NCBI GenBank assembly: GCA_904374465.1
Contig: CAJFFY010000013.1
Coordinates: 30,040-94,039 of the forward strand
Direction of reading: 5' to 3'
Length of the DNA stretch: 64,000 nucleotides
From: an uncultured Subdoligranulum sp.
Lineage (GTDB): Bacteria; Bacillota; Clostridia; Oscillospirales; Ruminococcaceae
Below the pieces are notes generated by a model. It was not told where the DNA came from. It saw nothing but the letters and a program-made list of their open reading frames with translations, and made no database searches. Within the stretch, counting starts at the first letter, position 1, and every line of letters begins with the position of its first letter. The translations under genes were made by a program, and so were the position numbers. Below are positions 51,330-60,117 of this stretch, piece after piece.

Positions 51330-52535
51330 TCAGTTGATGAAGGCGTCATGGATGGCGGCCACGGCCTTGTCGGCATCCTGCTCATCAATGATGACGCTGA
51401 TCTTGATCTCGCTGGTGGAAATCATCTTGATGTTGATGTTCTGGTTGAACAGCGCTTCAAACATGGTAGAAGCCACACCGGAATGGCTCTGCATGCCGGC
51501 ACCCACGATGGAAACCTTGGCGGAATTTTTGTCCACGCTGATCTCGCCACCGCCAAAGCGGGAAGCCGCACCCTTCAGGGCAGAAACCGCTGCTTCCGCA
51601 TCGCCCAGGGGCACCGTGAAGCTCAGGTCCTTGTTGCCCTCGCTGCCGGAGCTCTGCAGAATGATGTCCACATTGATGTTCTTCTGGGCCAGCAGGCTGA
51701 ACACCTTGAACGACATGCCCGGCACATCCGGAACATTCTTGATGGAAATTACAGCGACGTCATTGTCCTTCGCCACACCTTTGATCAACATACCTTCCAC
51801 GTTGGCTTCCTCCTTCACGATGGTGCCGGGCACCGGGTTGATGCTGGAGATGACCTCCAGCTCGACGTTGTACTTTTTGGCCAGTTCGACGCTGCGGTTG
51901 TTGAGCACCTGCGCGCCCAGCGATGCCAGTTCCAGCATCTCGTCAAACGTGATCTCTTTCAGTTTGGTTGCCTTGGGGATCTTGCGGGGATCGGCGGTGT
52001 ACACGCCCTCCACGTCGGTAAAGATCTGGCAGCGGTCGGCATGCAGCGCTGCTGCCAGCGCCACCGCAGAGGTATCGCTGCCGCCGCGGCCCAGGGTAGT
52101 GATATCGTCGGAACGGTTCAGGCCCTGGAAGCCGGCCACCACCACCACACGGTTGCGAGCCAGTTCGCTTTCCACACGCTCGGTATCCAGCCGCTTGATC
52201 CGTGCCTTGGAGTAGGCACGGTCGGTGTTGAATCCGGCCTGCCAACCGGTCAGGCTGATGGCGGAAACGCCCAGTTCCTGCAACGCCATAGTCAGCAGCG
52301 CGATGGAAATCTGTTCGCCGGTGGCCAGCAGCATATCCATCTCCCGGTGGGACGGATCCGAAGTGATCTCGGCCGCTTTGGCAATCAGGTCGTCGGTGGT
52401 ATCGCCCTGGGCGGACACCACCACCACCACGTCATTGCCGGCGTTGCGCGTATTCATGACGATGCGCGCCACGTTGAAGATGCGGCTGCGGTCTTTCACC
52501 GACGTGCCGCCAAATTTTTGCACGATCAAAGCCAT
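51330..52535 (-). CDS. lysC: Aspartate kinase
   Basis: 401 aa. MALIVQKFGGTSVKD start (KFGGTS phosphate loop), GRGGSDTSAVALAAAL and two C-terminal ACT domains (about 265-401) for feedback control. It phosphorylates aspartate, the first step toward lysine, methionine and threonine. Its position after pheB-like, hom and thrB suggests the threonine branch and probable inhibition by threonine and/or lysine. Confidence 0.95.
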   Translation of the reverse strand: MALIVQKFGGTSVKDRSRIFNVARIVMNTRNAGNDVVVVVSAQGDTTDDLIAKAAEITSDPSHREMDMLLATGEQISIALLTMALQELGVSAISLTGWQAGFNTDRAYSKARIKRLDTERVESELARNRVVVVAGFQGLNRSDDITTLGRGGSDTSAVALAAALHADRCQIFTDVEGVYTADPRKIPKATKLKEITFDEMLELASLGAQVLNNRSVELAKKYNVELEVISSINPVPGTIVKEEANVEGMLIKGVAKDNDVAVISIKNVPDVPGMSFKVFSLLAQKNINVDIILQSSGSEGNKDLSFTVPLGDAEAAVSALKGAASRFGGGEISVDKNSAKVSIVGAGMQSHSGVASTMFEALFNQNINIKMISTSEIKISVIIDEQDADKAVAAIHDAFIN

Positions 52536-52572
52536 AGGTATCGTCTTCCTCCTCTATCTATGCACACGCATT

Positions 52573-53463
52573 TTACTGAACCACCGCGCCGACGTTGTCT
52601 GCCAGCAGACGGTGCACGGTAAAATGTCGGAGCAGCTCGCTTTGGGGCAGCGCCGCTGCTGCCCGGTCAAAGAACGCGGTATCATCCTTATGAACCACCG
52701 CCATGATGGTGGGACCCGCGCCGGAAATATACACAGCCAGAGCCCCCAGGTCCAGTGCCAGCTCGAAGACCTCGTCCCCGCCCTGAATCAGCGGCAGACG
52801 ATATTGCTGGTGCAGGGCGTCTTTGGTAGCCACGCCCAGCAGCCCATAATCGCCGTCGCAGAAAGCCGCAGTGGCCAGCGCCGCCCGGGACAGATTGTAT
52901 ACGGCATCCTTGTGGCTGACCATCTGGGGCAACGCTGCGCGCGCCTTGGAGGTAAGCAGCCGGAAATCCGGCACGAAGGCCGCAAAGGCCAGTTCCGGGT
53001 CAATATCCTTCTTGACGCTATACACCTGGCCTTCGTCGATGACGCTGGTCACAAAACCGCCCAGCATGGCCGGGGCCACGTTGTCGGGATGGCCTTCGAT
53101 GGCGGTGGCCAGTGTAAGCATCTGCCGCTTGGTGAGCTTATCTCCCAGCAGGGCGTTGGCCCCCAGGATACCCGCCACAATGCAGGCGGAACTGGAGCCC
53201 AGGCCGCGGGCCATGGGGATGTCGTTGCGCTGGGTGATGCGCAATCCCCGCAGGGGAATACCCAACTGGTCGTACACCACCCGCGCCGAACGGTAGACCA
53301 GGTTGTTGGAACCGGCTGGCACGTGGGTGCCATCCACCGAGGTGATCTGAATGCCGTCGCATTCTTCAAAAGTAAAGACATTGTGCATGGAAACGGCCAG
53401 GCCCAGCGAGTCGAATCCTGCGCCCACATTGGCGCTGGTGGCCGGAACGCTTACTTGTATCAT
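52573..53463 (-). CDS. thrB: Homoserine kinase
   Basis: 296 aa. A GHMP kinase: SVPATSANVGAGFDSLGLAVSMHN at the N-terminus, the ATP loop PMARGLGSSSACIVAGILGAN, and a C-terminal GAGPTIMAVV motif. It phosphorylates homoserine for threonine synthesis. It follows hom by 32 nt. threonine synthase is not in the window. Confidence 0.95.
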   Translation of the reverse strand: MIQVSVPATSANVGAGFDSLGLAVSMHNVFTFEECDGIQITSVDGTHVPAGSNNLVYRSARVVYDQLGIPLRGLRITQRNDIPMARGLGSSSACIVAGILGANALLGDKLTKRQMLTLATAIEGHPDNVAPAMLGGFVTSVIDEGQVYSVKKDIDPELAFAAFVPDFRLLTSKARAALPQMVSHKDAVYNLSRAALATAAFCDGDYGLLGVATKDALHQQYRLPLIQGGDEVFELALDLGALAVYISGAGPTIMAVVHKDDTAFFDRAAAALPQSELLRHFTVHRLLADNVGAVVQ

Positions 53464-53495
53464 ATGAGCGTGCCCCCTCTATTGTGTCTTGCCGG

Positions 53496-54725
53496 TCAAT
53501 CCGCCAGTTGTTTGAGCACCAGAGCCACTTCCCCACCGAGGACCGCCACCTTGGCGCGGATCTCCTCGATCTGGGCAGCGGTGGCTGCTTCGATGCGGTA
53601 AGCTGCTTCCCCGTTTTCCTCAAAGACCACCTGACCGGGTCCGGCCACGTTGGGCAGCAGGGCCGCCGCCACGCCGCGCACCCGGATGTACCAGGCGTAG
53701 GTGCCGGGATCCTGCACCAGTCCTTCCAGCTTGGGGGCAGGTTTCCAGAACAGGCTGTCGTGGATCTTCACGCCGTCCTTCAGGGCGTCGATGACGTCAG
53801 CCACCACGGCACTGGCGGTGGGCAGTTTGCCGGCGCCCTTGCCGTAGAAGACCACGTCGCCCAGCATATCGCCCTGCATGAGCACCGCATTGAAGACATC
53901 GTCCACACCGGCCAGCTGGTTGGTATGGGGAACCAGCATGGGTTCCACCCCCACGGCCATTTGACCGGCCTTGCCTTCGTCGTACCAGGCAATGAGCTTG
54001 ATGACGCAGTCCAGTTTGTCGGCGGCTTTCACATCCGCCACCGTGATGTCCCGGATTCCCCGGGTGGGAATATTGTCCGGGTAAACATGATGTCCGCAGG
54101 CCAGGCTGGCCAGAATGGCGATCTTGCGGCAGGCATCCCGCCCATCCACATCATCGCCCGGGTCCTTGGTCTCGGCATACCCCAGCTGCTGGGCAATTTT
54201 CAGCGCCTGTTCAAAGCTCATGTTTTCCCGCTTCATCTTGGTCAGCATGAAGTTGGTGGTACCGTTGACAATGCCCTGGATCCGGCTGATGTGGTTGGCC
54301 GCCAGACACTGGTGCATCGGCGTGATGATGGGCGTACCGCCGCCCACACTGGCTTCAAACAGGAAGGCCGCACCGTGTTCCCGTGCCAGAGCCAGCAGCT
54401 CGGCCCCGTAGGTGGCTACCATCTCTTTGTTGGAGGTACAAACGCTGCGCCCGCTCTCCAGACACTGCCGCACATACGGATAGGCAAACTTGGTGCCGCC
54501 GATGGTCTCTACCACCACCTTGATTTCCGGGTCCGCCAGAATTGTATCCAGAGACTTGGTAAAGAGTGCCGCATCCGGCGAATCGGAGAAATCCCGCACA
54601 TCCAGAATGTATTTGACTTCGACCGGCTCTCCCGCACGGCGGGCAATGGAGGCCGCGTTGCGGCGGCAGACTTCCAGCACGCCGCTGCCGACGGTGCCGA
54701 AGCCCATGATTGCGATTTTTGCCAT
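53496..54725 (-). CDS. hom: Homoserine dehydrogenase
   Basis: 409 aa. NAD(P) loop IMGFGTVGSGVLEV, the substrate/catalytic region NGTTNFMLTKM, and GYAETKDPGDDVDGRDACRKIAILA. The C-terminal part beyond about 330 is shorter than a full ACT domain in many relatives, so feedback may depend on other elements. It reduces aspartate semialdehyde to homoserine. Confidence 0.95.
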   Translation of the reverse strand: MAKIAIMGFGTVGSGVLEVCRRNAASIARRAGEPVEVKYILDVRDFSDSPDAALFTKSLDTILADPEIKVVVETIGGTKFAYPYVRQCLESGRSVCTSNKEMVATYGAELLALAREHGAAFLFEASVGGGTPIITPMHQCLAANHISRIQGIVNGTTNFMLTKMKRENMSFEQALKIAQQLGYAETKDPGDDVDGRDACRKIAILASLACGHHVYPDNIPTRGIRDITVADVKAADKLDCVIKLIAWYDEGKAGQMAVGVEPMLVPHTNQLAGVDDVFNAVLMQGDMLGDVVFYGKGAGKLPTASAVVADVIDALKDGVKIHDSLFWKPAPKLEGLVQDPGTYAWYIRVRGVAAALLPNVAGPGQVVFEENGEAAYRIEAATAAQIEEIRAKVAVLGGEVALVLKQLAD

Positions 54726-54797
54726 GGAAAATCTCCCCCTTACTGAAGATAACGGCGCATGTCGGCCTGAAAAGCTGCGCCCGCTTATGTTTTGTGC

Positions 54798-55226
54798 TCA
54801 GGCACCGCGATGGATTTCCACCACACAGGGTTGGTGGGACAACCGCGTGAGCATCTCCTCCACCGGCATCTGCATGGTGCCGGTGCGCACGGTAACCTCC
54901 ACCTGGGCGGCGCCGTTTTCCGGCCGGGACTGGGTGATGGTTACGATGGAGGCCCCCGCCGAGGAAATGCCGGAGAGCAGCGCCTGCAGGGCGCCGGTCT
55001 TATCCAACAGGGTGGCTACCACGGTGATGGACTCGCGTCCGGCCTCCGCGTCAAAGACGGTATCCTTGTATTTGTAAAAGGCGCTGCGGGAAATTCCCGC
55101 CTGGCGGGCTGCTGTGGAAATGTTGGTGACCGCACCGGAAGCCAGCAGTTCTTTGGCCTGCAATACCTTGAGGAATACTTCCGGCAGGACGGCCGCATCC
55201 ACCAACAGGAATCGGCGATCCGGCAT
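54798..55226 (-). CDS. ACT-domain protein, PheB/UPF0735 family
   Basis: 142 aa with AAGGAGG 8 nt before the ATG. N-terminal helix-turn-helix-like segment (AVTNISTAARQAGISRSAFYKYKDTVF) and an ACT domain (about 68-142, ITVVATLLDKTGALQALLSGISSAGASIVTITQS). PheB-type proteins are thought to sense an amino acid. First gene of the hom-thrB-lysC unit, so it probably adjusts that pathway. Confidence 0.88.
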   Translation of the reverse strand: MPDRRFLLVDAAVLPEVFLKVLQAKELLASGAVTNISTAARQAGISRSAFYKYKDTVFDAEAGRESITVVATLLDKTGALQALLSGISSAGASIVTITQSRPENGAAQVEVTVRTGTMQMPVEEMLTRLSHQPCVVEIHRGA

Positions 55227-55268
55227 ATTGTCCCCTCCTTGCGTACATTTGTAGTTTCAACAAGCAAC

Positions 55269-55297
55269 ATCATACCACCGAAAGCCGCGGGATGCAA
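55269..55297 (-). promoter_or_regulatory. Promoter of the threonine operon
   Basis: Minus strand TTGCAT (55292-55297), 17-bp spacer, TATGAT (55269-55274), 43 bp before the first gene. Confidence 0.8.
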
Positions 55298-55400
55298 GCA
55301 TGTTGTCCGGTTTTTTTGCGCTTTTTGGCGTTTTGCACAGCCGTTTTGCGGAAAAGAATCCTGTTTTTGTGCGGCGGTTATTTGTACGCGGCGCAAAGAC

Positions 55401-55437
55401 AAATGACCACCCCGGCATAGGTCGGGATGGTCATTTG
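55401..55437 (-). terminator. Terminator after the PBP gene
   Basis: Minus strand AAATGACCATCCCG / CGGGGTGGTCATTT with a 7-8 nt loop (one mismatch), then TTGTCTTTG; 17 nt after the stop. Confidence 0.7.
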
Positions 55438-55454
55438 ACAGAAATACGGGAATA

Positions 55455-58028
55455 TCAGGCTGCCGGCTGTGTTGCCGGGTCGGTGGCAGTGGCCGCAGGA
55501 TCGGTTGCCTGAGCCCCTTCCGCCGCCTGCTGCGCCAGCGCTGCGTAGGGATCTTCCTCCGTGACGGTGTAGCTATCATCCGGGAGGTTATCCTCGGTAT
55601 AATAGCCGGTGGCACCGCCGCTGGAAACAATCGCACCGGAAGAAGTGTCAAACTGCTTGGCCACCACGCCGTCCGGCATGGGGAAGGACGCAGTTTCCTT
55701 ATTGGCCTGCAGCTCTTCCATCAGGTTCTTCCACACCTGCTGGATGGGTTTGCCGCTCCGGCCGGAAGAGCCCAGTTCGTACAGGCTGGTGGGTTTATCG
55801 CAGCCCCACCACAGAGCCGTAACGTAATAGGGCGTCATGCCGGCGAAGGTGTAGTCCTTATAGTCACTGGTGGTACCGGTCTTGGCCGCCGCTTCGATAT
55901 CGCCTTCCGGCGCCATGCCGCTGGCTGTACCGCCGCTCTTCAGGACATTGGTCATCATGCGGTTCATGATATAGGCCGTGGTGGGATCAATGGCCTGGAT
56001 GGTGTTGATATACTTGGTGTTGTCCAGTACCTCGTTGCCCAGGTAGTCGGTGATTTCGGTGTAGTAATGGGGCGTGGTGAAGGTGCCGTCGTAGAAGATG
56101 CTGTAGGCACCGGCCAGCTGCACCACCGTCATACCGTGGCTCTGAGAACCCAGCACCAGGGGGCCCAGGTCCATATCGGTCTCGGCGTCGATATAGCTGC
56201 ATTCCAGGGTATCGTGGACAAAGTTATACAGGAAGTCCACGCCGACCATGTTGCCGACCCAGACAGCCACGGTGTTGTAGGACTGGCGCAGGGCATCGTA
56301 GACCAGCATGGGGTTGCCGTTGCCGCCGGCACCGCCGTAGTTGGTGGGCCAGGCACGCCAGACGTCACTGCGGGACTGGGCGGCCTCGGAGTAGGGATCC
56401 ATATAGGAGTACTCGTCCTTCAGCACGCGCTTGTCCTCGGCCGAATAGAAGGGCGCATCCAGCACCTGGGAAGAATAGTTGATCAGCTTGTAATCCAGGG
56501 CCAGGCAGTAGGCGCCGATGGGTTTCATGGTAGAACCGGTCTGGTGCGGGATGGTGGCACGGTTGGTGCCCAGGTCGTATTTCTTTTCACCCACACCGCC
56601 GCCGATGCCCAGCACGTTGCCGTCATAGTCCAGCGTGGCAATAGCCGCCTGGGTGCGGACTCTCTCGTACACGCAGAGATACTCGGTGTCGTCGTTGGGG
56701 TAGTTGTCATCGGTGGAGGTACCGGTCTTGAGGGTCGTTTCCTCATCATCGGTGTACACGGGAATATCGTCGGTGCCGTAGACGGCCAGGCCGTCCTTGG
56801 TCAGCGGCAGGCCGGTGTTCTCGTCAAAGGTAACATCGTCCCAGCTGCTGGAGTCGGCCGGGTAATCCCGCAGGCAGACCGCTTCCTCGTGCCAGAGGGC
56901 CGGGATGACACCCTCGGCGTCATACATAGCATTCTCGATGGCCGTCTGCACTTCGGGGTCCACGGTGGAATAAACACGCAGACCGCCGTTGAAGATCATC
57001 GACTTGGCTTCGTCCGCCGTCATGTTGAGCTTCTCCTGCAGATCGTTGAGCAGCTCATAGTAGAGGGCGTCGGTGAAGTAGGAGTTCTGGGAAGAACGGG
57101 TCACGTTCTCGGTGGAACTGCTGGTCTCGGCCAGGGTGATGGTCTCGGCGCAGGCAGAGTTGTACTCTTCCTCGGTGATATATCCCTGGTTGTACATTTC
57201 ATACAACACATGGTTGCGCCGGGTGATCAGGTTTTCCGGGTTGGTGAAGGGATTGTAGCTGGTGGGGTTCTTGGTGATGGATGCCAGCACCGCGCACTCC
57301 GACAGGGTCAGATCCTCCACATGCTTGCCAAAGTACTCCTGGGCACCGGCCTCCATGCCGCATACAATGCCGGTCAGGGGGATGGTGTTCAGGTAGGCTT
57401 CCAGAATGGTTTCCTTGCTGTAACGGTTGGCAAGACCCAGCGCGCGGAAGATTTCACGCACCTTACGCATCTTGTCCACTTCATTATCGCCGGTCAGGTT
57501 TTTGACCAGCTGCTGTTCCAGCGTGGAAGCACCCTGCTGGGAACCGTAAATGGCATGATCGGTGAACTCGTTGAGGGCTGCACCGATGGTACGTTTGATG
57601 TTGATACCGGGTTCGTCGTAGAAGTCCTTGTCCTCAATGGCGATGACCGCATGCTGCAGATTCTCCGGCATGGCGGACAGATCCCGCCAGATACGGTTTT
57701 CGCCCTGGGTCAGGGTGGCATACTCATTGCCGTTTTTGTCGTAAATGATGGTGGTCTGTTTGTTTTTCTGGTTGTCCAGGTCCAGGACCTCGCCGTCATC
57801 CGCCGTAACCTGCACGATATACATCGAAAGCAGGACGCCGGCCACACTGCCCAGCATCACACAGACACAGAAAAGGCACCCGATAAAACGAAGAATCATG
57901 CCCGGCACACTGCGGCGCTTCTTCTTTTTCTTTTTGGGCTCCTGCGGTTTGACCGCGCCAAACTGGCCCGTCGCTCCGCTCGATTTTACGCCATCCGTGG
58001 AAATATGGCGCTCCTTTTTGGGTTCTAT
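55455..58028 (-). CDS. Class A penicillin-binding protein (PBP1A-like), ATA start
   Basis: 857 aa if it starts at ATA 58028, the codon 8 nt after a perfect AAAGGAGG; no ATG, GTG or TTG sits at a usable distance. A 45-residue basic cytoplasmic tail and one membrane helix come first. Glycosyltransferase motifs are EDKDFYDEPGINIKR and GASTLEQQLVKNL. Transpeptidase motifs are SxxK (GSTMKP), SxN (QSYNTVAVW) and KTG (AAKTGTTSDYKD). The Asp/Ala/Thr-rich C-terminal tail is disordered. It polymerises and cross-links peptidoglycan. Confidence 0.92.
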   Translation of the reverse strand: MEPKKERHISTDGVKSSGATGQFGAVKPQEPKKKKKKRRSVPGMILRFIGCLFCVCVMLGSVAGVLLSMYIVQVTADDGEVLDLDNQKNKQTTIIYDKNGNEYATLTQGENRIWRDLSAMPENLQHAVIAIEDKDFYDEPGINIKRTIGAALNEFTDHAIYGSQQGASTLEQQLVKNLTGDNEVDKMRKVREIFRALGLANRYSKETILEAYLNTIPLTGIVCGMEAGAQEYFGKHVEDLTLSECAVLASITKNPTSYNPFTNPENLITRRNHVLYEMYNQGYITEEEYNSACAETITLAETSSSTENVTRSSQNSYFTDALYYELLNDLQEKLNMTADEAKSMIFNGGLRVYSTVDPEVQTAIENAMYDAEGVIPALWHEEAVCLRDYPADSSSWDDVTFDENTGLPLTKDGLAVYGTDDIPVYTDDEETTLKTGTSTDDNYPNDDTEYLCVYERVRTQAAIATLDYDGNVLGIGGGVGEKKYDLGTNRATIPHQTGSTMKPIGAYCLALDYKLINYSSQVLDAPFYSAEDKRVLKDEYSYMDPYSEAAQSRSDVWRAWPTNYGGAGGNGNPMLVYDALRQSYNTVAVWVGNMVGVDFLYNFVHDTLECSYIDAETDMDLGPLVLGSQSHGMTVVQLAGAYSIFYDGTFTTPHYYTEITDYLGNEVLDNTKYINTIQAIDPTTAYIMNRMMTNVLKSGGTASGMAPEGDIEAAAKTGTTSDYKDYTFAGMTPYYVTALWWGCDKPTSLYELGSSGRSGKPIQQVWKNLMEELQANKETASFPMPDGVVAKQFDTSSGAIVSSGGATGYYTEDNLPDDSYTVTEEDPYAALAQQAAEGAQATDPAATATDPATQPAA

Positions 58029-58110
58029 GGGAACCGCCTCCTTTGATCCTATCCAAAAAGCGTTGCTGCCAAACGGCCGTAACACAGAATTGCAGAATGC
58101 TATAGAATGG

Positions 58111-58116
58111 ATTATA
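58111..58116 (-). promoter_or_regulatory. -10 box of the PBP gene
   Basis: Perfect minus-strand TATAAT at 58111-58116; no good -35 box at 16-18 bp. Transcription from near 58104 limits the possible translation start to codons downstream of it. Confidence 0.6.
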
Positions 58117-58218
58117 CCACAAAACCACCGTAAAAGTACAGTCCGGATTATAAAATTCACAAGTTTTTGTTTTTTTGTCGTGGAAGCGTACCATACTAAC
58201 CCAAAAGGAGGGCTTTCT

Positions 58219-58530
58219 ATGGAGAAAAAACGGTTGAGCGGCGCAAAACTGTATCTTTCGCTGCTGGCGGGCGTTGCGCTGCTTTGCCTGGCAGGTGCGC
58301 TGTGGTGGATGCTGCGCGGCGGAGGGGCTGCCCCCGAGCCGCGCTACCTTTTAAAAGACAACGCCGGACACCTGGCATTGTATGCGGCGGACGGGTCCGG
58401 ACCGTTGGCGGAATACGAGGAAGTGTACACCCGCCTTCTGCCGGAGGGGGATGTGCTAGCCTTACAGCAGGGCGTCCCGGTGTATGACGAGACCGACCTG
58501 CAGAAGCACCTGGAGGATTACGGTTACTGA
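58219..58530 (+). CDS. Small membrane-anchored protein, BofC-C-terminal-like
   Basis: 103 aa with AAGGAGGG 8 nt before the ATG. One membrane helix (about 10-33, LYLSLLAGVALLCLAGALWWML), then about 65 outer residues with RYLLKDNAGHLALYAADG and a closing LPEGDVLALQQGVPVYDETDLQKHLEDYGY. Clostridial proteins with this LL..GIPV...EL..LLEDYG pattern are common and have been likened to the BofC C-terminal domain; their role is unclear. Divergent from the PBP gene. Confidence 0.7.
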   Translation: MEKKRLSGAKLYLSLLAGVALLCLAGALWWMLRGGGAAPEPRYLLKDNAGHLALYAADGSGPLAEYEEVYTRLLPEGDVLALQQGVPVYDETDLQKHLEDYGY

Positions 58531-58564
58531 GGAGGTAATCCGCCCCGTCATTTTACAACTTTTC

Positions 58565-58593
58565 TTGCGCGACGCGCCGATTTATGCTATAGT
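58565..58593 (+). promoter_or_regulatory. Promoter of the ACP operon
   Basis: TTGCGC (58565-58570), 17-bp spacer, TATAGT (58588-58593), 34 bp before the ACP start. Confidence 0.7.
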
Positions 58594-58627
58594 AAGGGTA
58601 ATCACCAACAGGCAAAGGAGTACCGAT

Positions 58628-58867
58628 ATGACCGAACAGGATATTTTGAATGCCGTGCAGGATATTTTCCGCGACAACTTTGATGACGACACCCTTGTGA
58701 TCACCCGCGAGACCTGCGCCGATGACATCGAGGATTGGGACAGCCTGGAACAGATCAACCTGCTGACCGCCATCGAGAAAAAATTCAACATCAAATTCAA
58801 GCTGGCCGATGTGCGCGGCCTGAAGGACGTGGGCGACCTGTTGGACCTGGTCGCACGGATGGTCTGA
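58628..58867 (+). CDS. Acyl carrier protein
   Basis: 79 aa with AAAGGAG before the ATG. The phosphopantetheine site is DWDSLEQINLL (Ser at about residue 38), and the sequence diverges from a fatty-acid-synthase AcpP (which has the GADSLDTVEL type), so it is probably a dedicated carrier. It heads a group with a MaoC hydratase, an SDR reductase and a GNAT-like protein, and is followed by a terminator-like hairpin that would leave it more highly expressed than the rest. Confidence 0.88.
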   Translation: MTEQDILNAVQDIFRDNFDDDTLVITRETCADDIEDWDSLEQINLLTAIEKKFNIKFKLADVRGLKDVGDLLDLVARMV

Positions 58868-58898
58868 ATCCATCCCGGACAACCCAGCTGATTTTGTA

Positions 58899-58924
58899 TA
58901 GGCGGCCCTGTGCCGCCTTTTTTT
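58899..58924 (+). terminator. Terminator-like hairpin between the ACP and MaoC genes
   Basis: GGCGG / CCGCC stem with loop CCCTGTG and a seven-T run. The stem is short, so partial read-through into the MaoC gene is expected. Confidence 0.65.
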
Positions 58925-58945
58925 CAAAGGAAAAAGGAGTTCCCG

Positions 58946-59362
58946 ATGAACCATTATACGCTGGCCGAGATGACCCCCGGCCTTACCGAGGAATTCACCG
59001 TCACGGTCACCGCCGAAATGATGGACGCCTTCTGCGCCATTACCGGCGACGTCTCCCCCATCCACATGGACGCCGACTACGCCCAAAAACGCGGCTATCC
59101 CGGTCGGGTGGTCTACGGCATGCTGGGCGCCAGTTTTTTCTCCACGCTGGCAGGGGTCTACCTGCCCGGAGAACACTGCCTGCTCCACGGGGTGGAATGT
59201 AAATTTGCCAAACCGATCTTCATCGGCGACACCCTGACGGTTCGCGGCACGGTGACCCATGTGAGCGAGATCGGTAGTGAAGCCGAAATCAAAGCCGTGA
59301 TCACCAACCAAAACGGGCAGCGGGTTACCCGGGGCATCATCAAAGCAGGACTTGCCAAATAA
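58946..59362 (+). CDS. MaoC-like (R)-specific enoyl hydratase
   Basis: 138 aa with AAAAGGAG before the ATG. Single hotdog domain; the catalytic Asp/His pair is in TGDVSPIHMDADYAQKRGYPGRVVYGML (D-x4-H). It hydrates 2-enoyl-thioesters to (R)-3-hydroxyacyl-thioesters, or works in reverse. Beside an ACP and a reductase it could supply a (R)-3-hydroxyacyl chain. Substrate is inferred only from family and context. Confidence 0.88.
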   Translation: MNHYTLAEMTPGLTEEFTVTVTAEMMDAFCAITGDVSPIHMDADYAQKRGYPGRVVYGMLGASFFSTLAGVYLPGEHCLLHGVECKFAKPIFIGDTLTVRGTVTHVSEIGSEAEIKAVITNQNGQRVTRGIIKAGLAK

Positions 59363-59376
59363 GGAGGAACGTTTCG

Positions 59377-60117
59377 ATGTCGTACACCTATCTGATCACC
59401 GGCGCCACCAGCGACGTGGGCCGCGCCCTCATCGGGCGGCTGCTGACCGGTGCCCCCGATGCCCTGGTGCTGGCCCAGGGGTGCGGTGACCTGGACAAGC
59501 TGGCCTCCCTGTGCCAGCGGTTTCCCGGACAAATCCGTCCCTTTGATGTGGATCTGTCCGACCGTGCCAAAGTAGATACCTTTATGCAGTTGCTGGAGAC
59601 CTCGGCCCCGGCGCCCACCCATTTCATTCATCTGCCGGCGCTGCCCGTGGTCAACACCAAGTTCAAGGCCTTCGACCAGACCCGTTTTGACAAGGATCTG
59701 GAGATCGAAGTACACAGTGCCATCCGCATCTGCCGCGGCATCCTGCCTGCCATGGCCCGGGCCAAATTCGGCCGGGTGCTGTTCATTCAAACCAGCTATA
59801 CCATCGGCTGTCCGCCCAAAAACACCGCCGCTTATGTGATGGCCAAAAGTGCCATCGGCGGCCTGGTCAAGAGTCTGGCGGTGGAATACGCCAAATTTGG
59901 TGTGACGGTGAACTGTGTGGCCCCCAGCATGATGGAGACCAACTTCCTGAAAGACACCCCCGATCTGATCGTCCAGGCGGCAGCCGCCGAAAATCCCATG
60001 GGGCGCAACGCCACCCCCGAGGATGTGGTGCCGGCCATGGCTTTCCTGCTGTCCGACGAGGCGGGATTCATCACCGGCGTAACACTGCCGGTCACGGGAG
60101 GTTCGGCCATTGTCTGA
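59377..60117 (+). CDS. Short-chain dehydrogenase/reductase (FabG-like)
   Basis: 246 aa, AAGGAGG before the ATG, 14 nt after the MaoC gene. Rossmann loop TGATSDVGRALIG, catalytic tetrad region with YVMAK (Tyr and Lys near 152 and 156) preceded by a QTSYTIG stretch that holds the Ser. Probably a 3-oxoacyl-thioester or sugar reductase; the neighbouring ACP and MaoC genes favour the former. Its end overlaps the next start by 8 nt. Confidence 0.88.
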   Translation: MSYTYLITGATSDVGRALIGRLLTGAPDALVLAQGCGDLDKLASLCQRFPGQIRPFDVDLSDRAKVDTFMQLLETSAPAPTHFIHLPALPVVNTKFKAFDQTRFDKDLEIEVHSAIRICRGILPAMARAKFGRVLFIQTSYTIGCPPKNTAAYVMAKSAIGGLVKSLAVEYAKFGVTVNCVAPSMMETNFLKDTPDLIVQAAAAENPMGRNATPEDVVPAMAFLLSDEAGFITGVTLPVTGGSAIV

